Part shown: positions 6,119-7,542 of the stretch, piece by piece
Numbering within the stretch: the first letter of the stretch is position 1
Layout: each line of letters begins with the position of its first letter
Assembly: GCA_026392265.1 (NCBI GenBank)
Contig: JAPLCL010000312.1
Coordinates: 1 to 7,542 of the forward strand
DNA: 7,542 nucleotides
Origin: Actinomycetota bacterium
Lineage (GTDB): Bacteria > Actinomycetota > Thermoleophilia > UBA2241
Direction: 5' to 3'
The notes under the pieces: generated by a model
Told to the model about the DNA's origin: nothing
The model's input: the letters and a program-made list of their open reading frames with translations, nothing else
Databases searched by the model: none
Position numbers and translations under genes: made by a program

Positions 6119-6144
6119 ATCGGCCTCCGACGAATCGAGAGACC

Positions 6145-7074
6145 ATGCCCGAGTTGAACGACCTTCAACAAGAACTCCGCCGCCTCGCCGCCGAGCGCGA
6201 CGTCGTGATCCTCGCCCACAACTACCAGCGCCCCGAGGTGCAGGACGCCGCGGACTTCACGGGCGACTCCCTCGAGCTCTCGCGCATAGCGCAGAAGGAC
6301 GAGCACAGCGTCATCCTGTTCTGCGGCGTGCACTTCATGGCCGAGACGGCCTACATCCTCTCGCCGCGGAAGACGGTGCTGATGCCCGACAAACGTGCCG
6401 GCTGCCCCATGGCCGACATGGTCACCGTGGCAGGGCTGCGCAAGCTCAAGGCCGAGCACCCGAACGCGGTGGTGGTCGCCTACGTCAACACCTCGGCCGA
6501 TATCAAGGCCGAGACCGACGTGTGCTGCACCAGCGCCAACGCCGTGCAGATCGTCGAGCGCTTCCCCGAGGACCAGAAGATCATCTTCGTCCCCGACAGG
6601 AACCTGGGGGATTACGTCGCCCGCCAGACCGGCCGCGAGGAGACGATGATCATGTGGCAGGGCTGGTGCCACGTGCACGACGACTTCCGCGCCGCGGAGA
6701 TCGAGCGGCTCCGCGCCGCCAACCCCGGCAGCGTCCTCATGGCGCACCCGGAGAGCCGCCGCGAGGTGCTCGACATCGCCGACGTCGTGACGAGCACATC
6801 GGGCATGCTGCGCTACCCGGCCGGGAGCGACGCGACAACGTTCATCGTCGCGACGGAGACCGGCCTGCTCTACCGCCTCGGCCAGCTGTACCCGCAGAGG
6901 AAGTTCATCCCTGCGTCGAGCCGCGCCATCTGCCCCAACATGAAGCTCACCACGCTCGAGAAATGCGTCGCGACCCTCGGCGACGAGTGGGACGATGTGC
7001 TCGAGCACGAAGTCACGGTGCCCGAGCACATCCGCGTCAAGGCACTGCAGGCCGTGGAGCGCATGATCGGATAG
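6145..7074 (+). CDS. nadA: Quinolinate synthase NadA
   Basis: NadA condenses iminoaspartate with dihydroxyacetone phosphate to quinolinate, the precursor of NAD, in the cytoplasm. The 309-residue protein has the usual length and the triple pseudo-repeat. Cluster-ligand cysteines are Cys87 (AGCPMAD), Cys175 (WQGWCHVHDDF) and Cys263 (SSRAICPNMK), which hold the single catalytic [4Fe-4S] cluster. Other family motifs are LAHNYQRPEVQ (23-33), YVNTSADIKAETD (113-125), FVPDRNLGDYVA (148-159), MAHPESR (199-205) and TSTSGML (216-222). The ATG at 6145 begins directly before the conserved N-terminal helix; its ribosome binding site is weak (GAGAGA at 6137-6142, close to the ATG). No nadB or nadC is visible, so the source of iminoaspartate must be encoded elsewhere. 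A MoaD-like gene follows 35 bases on. The product is anaerobe-compatible but common in many bacteria. Confidence 0.97.
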   Translation: MPELNDLQQELRRLAAERDVVILAHNYQRPEVQDAADFTGDSLELSRIAQKDEHSVILFCGVHFMAETAYILSPRKTVLMPDKRAGCPMADMVTVAGLRKLKAEHPNAVVVAYVNTSADIKAETDVCCTSANAVQIVERFPEDQKIIFVPDRNLGDYVARQTGREETMIMWQGWCHVHDDFRAAEIERLRAANPGSVLMAHPESRREVLDIADVVTSTSGMLRYPAGSDATTFIVATETGLLYRLGQLYPQRKFIPASSRAICPNMKLTTLEKCVATLGDEWDDVLEHEVTVPEHIRVKALQAVERMIG

Positions 7075-7109
7075 GCTCGCGCGGCGACCTTCGCGAACGG
7101 AGCGAAAAC

Positions 7110-7376
7110 GTGCCCAGCGTACACGTGAGCCTTCCCGCCGCACTCACCTCCCCGGAGCCGCCCGTGGTGCTCGACTGCGAAGCCGGCACTGTAGCCGAGG
7201 CGCTGCGGGCCGCCGTGGCGCAGGCGCCACGCTTCGCGCAGCGCATCTACTTCGGCGACAGGCTGCTGGTCAGCGTTGTGGTCAACGGCAGGCATGTGCC
7301 GCCGGCGACCGCGCTGGCGACCACGCTCGTCTCGGGCGACCGGGTAGAGGTCATGCCGCCGGTCGCCGGCGGCTGA
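7110..7376 (+). CDS. MoaD/ThiS-family ubiquitin-like sulfur-carrier protein
   Basis: This 88-residue protein has the beta-grasp sulfur-carrier pattern: an N-terminal strand, a helix TVAEALRAAVAQAP (27-40), VSVVVNGRHVPPATAL (54-69), then GDRVEVMPPVAGG at the C-terminus. A terminal Gly-Gly is the site of adenylation and thiocarboxylation. PPVAGG is typical of MoaD, the small subunit of molybdopterin synthase, and of MoaD-like carriers, more than of ThiS. The GTG at 7110 is chosen because GGAG lies at 7099-7102, seven bases upstream, and the length then fits the family. It lies 35 bases after nadA with no terminator between, so the two are probably co-transcribed. No moaE or other cofactor gene is visible. 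A role in molybdenum or tungsten cofactor synthesis, perhaps for a formate dehydrogenase feeding the Hdr system, is inference; a carrier for another pathway is possible. Confidence 0.8.
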   Translation: MPSVHVSLPAALTSPEPPVVLDCEAGTVAEALRAAVAQAPRFAQRIYFGDRLLVSVVVNGRHVPPATALATTLVSGDRVEVMPPVAGG

Positions 7377-7410
7377 CGGCACGCAGTGGGACCCGCAGAT
7401 CCGCCCTCCC

Positions 7411-7510
7411 GCGCGGTCTGCCCTGGGCGGGGTAGTGCGAAGGGGGCAGATAACGAATGTGCACTTTCCTATCTGCCCGATGCGCGGTATTCCGCCCAGC
7501 CGCCCCGCGT
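7411..7510 (+). ncRNA. Long imperfect hairpin, candidate structured RNA element
   Basis: The non-coding stretch after the MoaD-like gene folds into one long hairpin. From base to tip: GCGCGG (7411-7416) with CCGCGT (7505-7510); CTGGGCGG (7423-7430) with CCGCCCAG (7492-7499); an imperfect middle (7431-7443 with 7479-7491, nine of thirteen positions pairing, three as G-U); GGGCAGATA (7444-7452) with TATCTGCCC (7470-7478); then GAA (7455-7457) with TTC (7466-7468) around an 8-base loop TGTGCACT. The loop contains the self-complementary GTGCAC. No T-run follows, so it is not a standard intrinsic terminator. The G-U pairs work only for the + strand transcript. It may be a leader of the next gene, a small RNA, a processing site, or an inverted-repeat element; I cannot choose between them. 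Confidence 0.45.
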
Positions 7511-7542
7511 GACGTCGGGCCCGCGCGGGTACGCTAAGCGCC

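Noticed and set aside
5766..7109. Extension of the MoaD-like reading frame across nadA and part of the NYN gene
   Set aside because: It is out of frame with nadA, arginine-rich, and the GTG at 7110 with a good ribosome binding site gives a normal-sized MoaD.
7509..7535. GTGACG and TACGCT flanking the palindrome CCCGCGCGGG as a promoter for a gene beyond the window
   Set aside because: Spacing of 15 bases and weak matches; without the downstream gene there is not enough support.
1..7542. CRISPR arrays, tRNA or rRNA genes, insertion sequences
   Set aside because: No regularly spaced repeats, no cloverleaf or rRNA segments and no transposase or terminal repeats were seen on either strand.

Overview
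The window is GC-rich bacterial DNA (I estimate near 70% by eye). It has tightly packed genes, one-base and ATGA start/stop overlaps, GTG starts and strong GGAGG-type ribosome binding sites. The gene content points to an anaerobe, or a lineage with anaerobic energy metabolism, that uses heterodisulfide-reductase (Hdr)-type flavin-based electron bifurcation. An anaerobic Actinomycetota lineage would fit the base composition and gene style, but the sequence does not settle the phylum.

Region 1 (1-5205, + strand) is one operon of iron-sulfur and flavin proteins. In order it holds: the last codons of an HdrA-like protein; a stand-alone MvhD-type subunit (60-602); a two-cluster ferredoxin (602-1030); a second HdrA whose C-terminus carries ferredoxin and MvhD modules (1027-3379); an HdrC-HdrB fusion (3363-4547); and a separate HdrC (4540-5205). 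Every junction overlaps by 1-17 bases, so translation is probably coupled. In known relatives MvhD takes electrons from a hydrogenase or formate dehydrogenase, the HdrA flavin splits them, one branch reduces ferredoxin and the other runs through HdrC to HdrB, which reduces a disulfide-type acceptor. The electron donor is not in the window and the acceptor is unknown. The second hdrA is broken here: the frame shifts at about 2278-2285 and about 30-40 conserved residues of the FAD domain appear to be missing. The first cysteine-rich repeat of HdrB also looks shortened.

Region 2 (5215-5937, - strand) is a single NYN/PIN-like putative ribonuclease gene. It converges on the hdr operon with a 9-base gap and is divergent from nadA.

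Region 3 (5938-7376, + strand) has a 207-base intergenic stretch with a perfect TATAAT -10 box and a strong hairpin just downstream of the predicted transcription start. It is followed by quinolinate synthase (nadA) and a small MoaD-like ubiquitin-fold sulfur carrier ending in PPVAGG.

Region 4 (7377-7542) is non-coding and holds a long imperfect hairpin of about 100 nt (7411-7510). Its G-U pairs on the + strand suggest an RNA structure. This and the broken, duplicated Hdr operon are the main points worth a second look.
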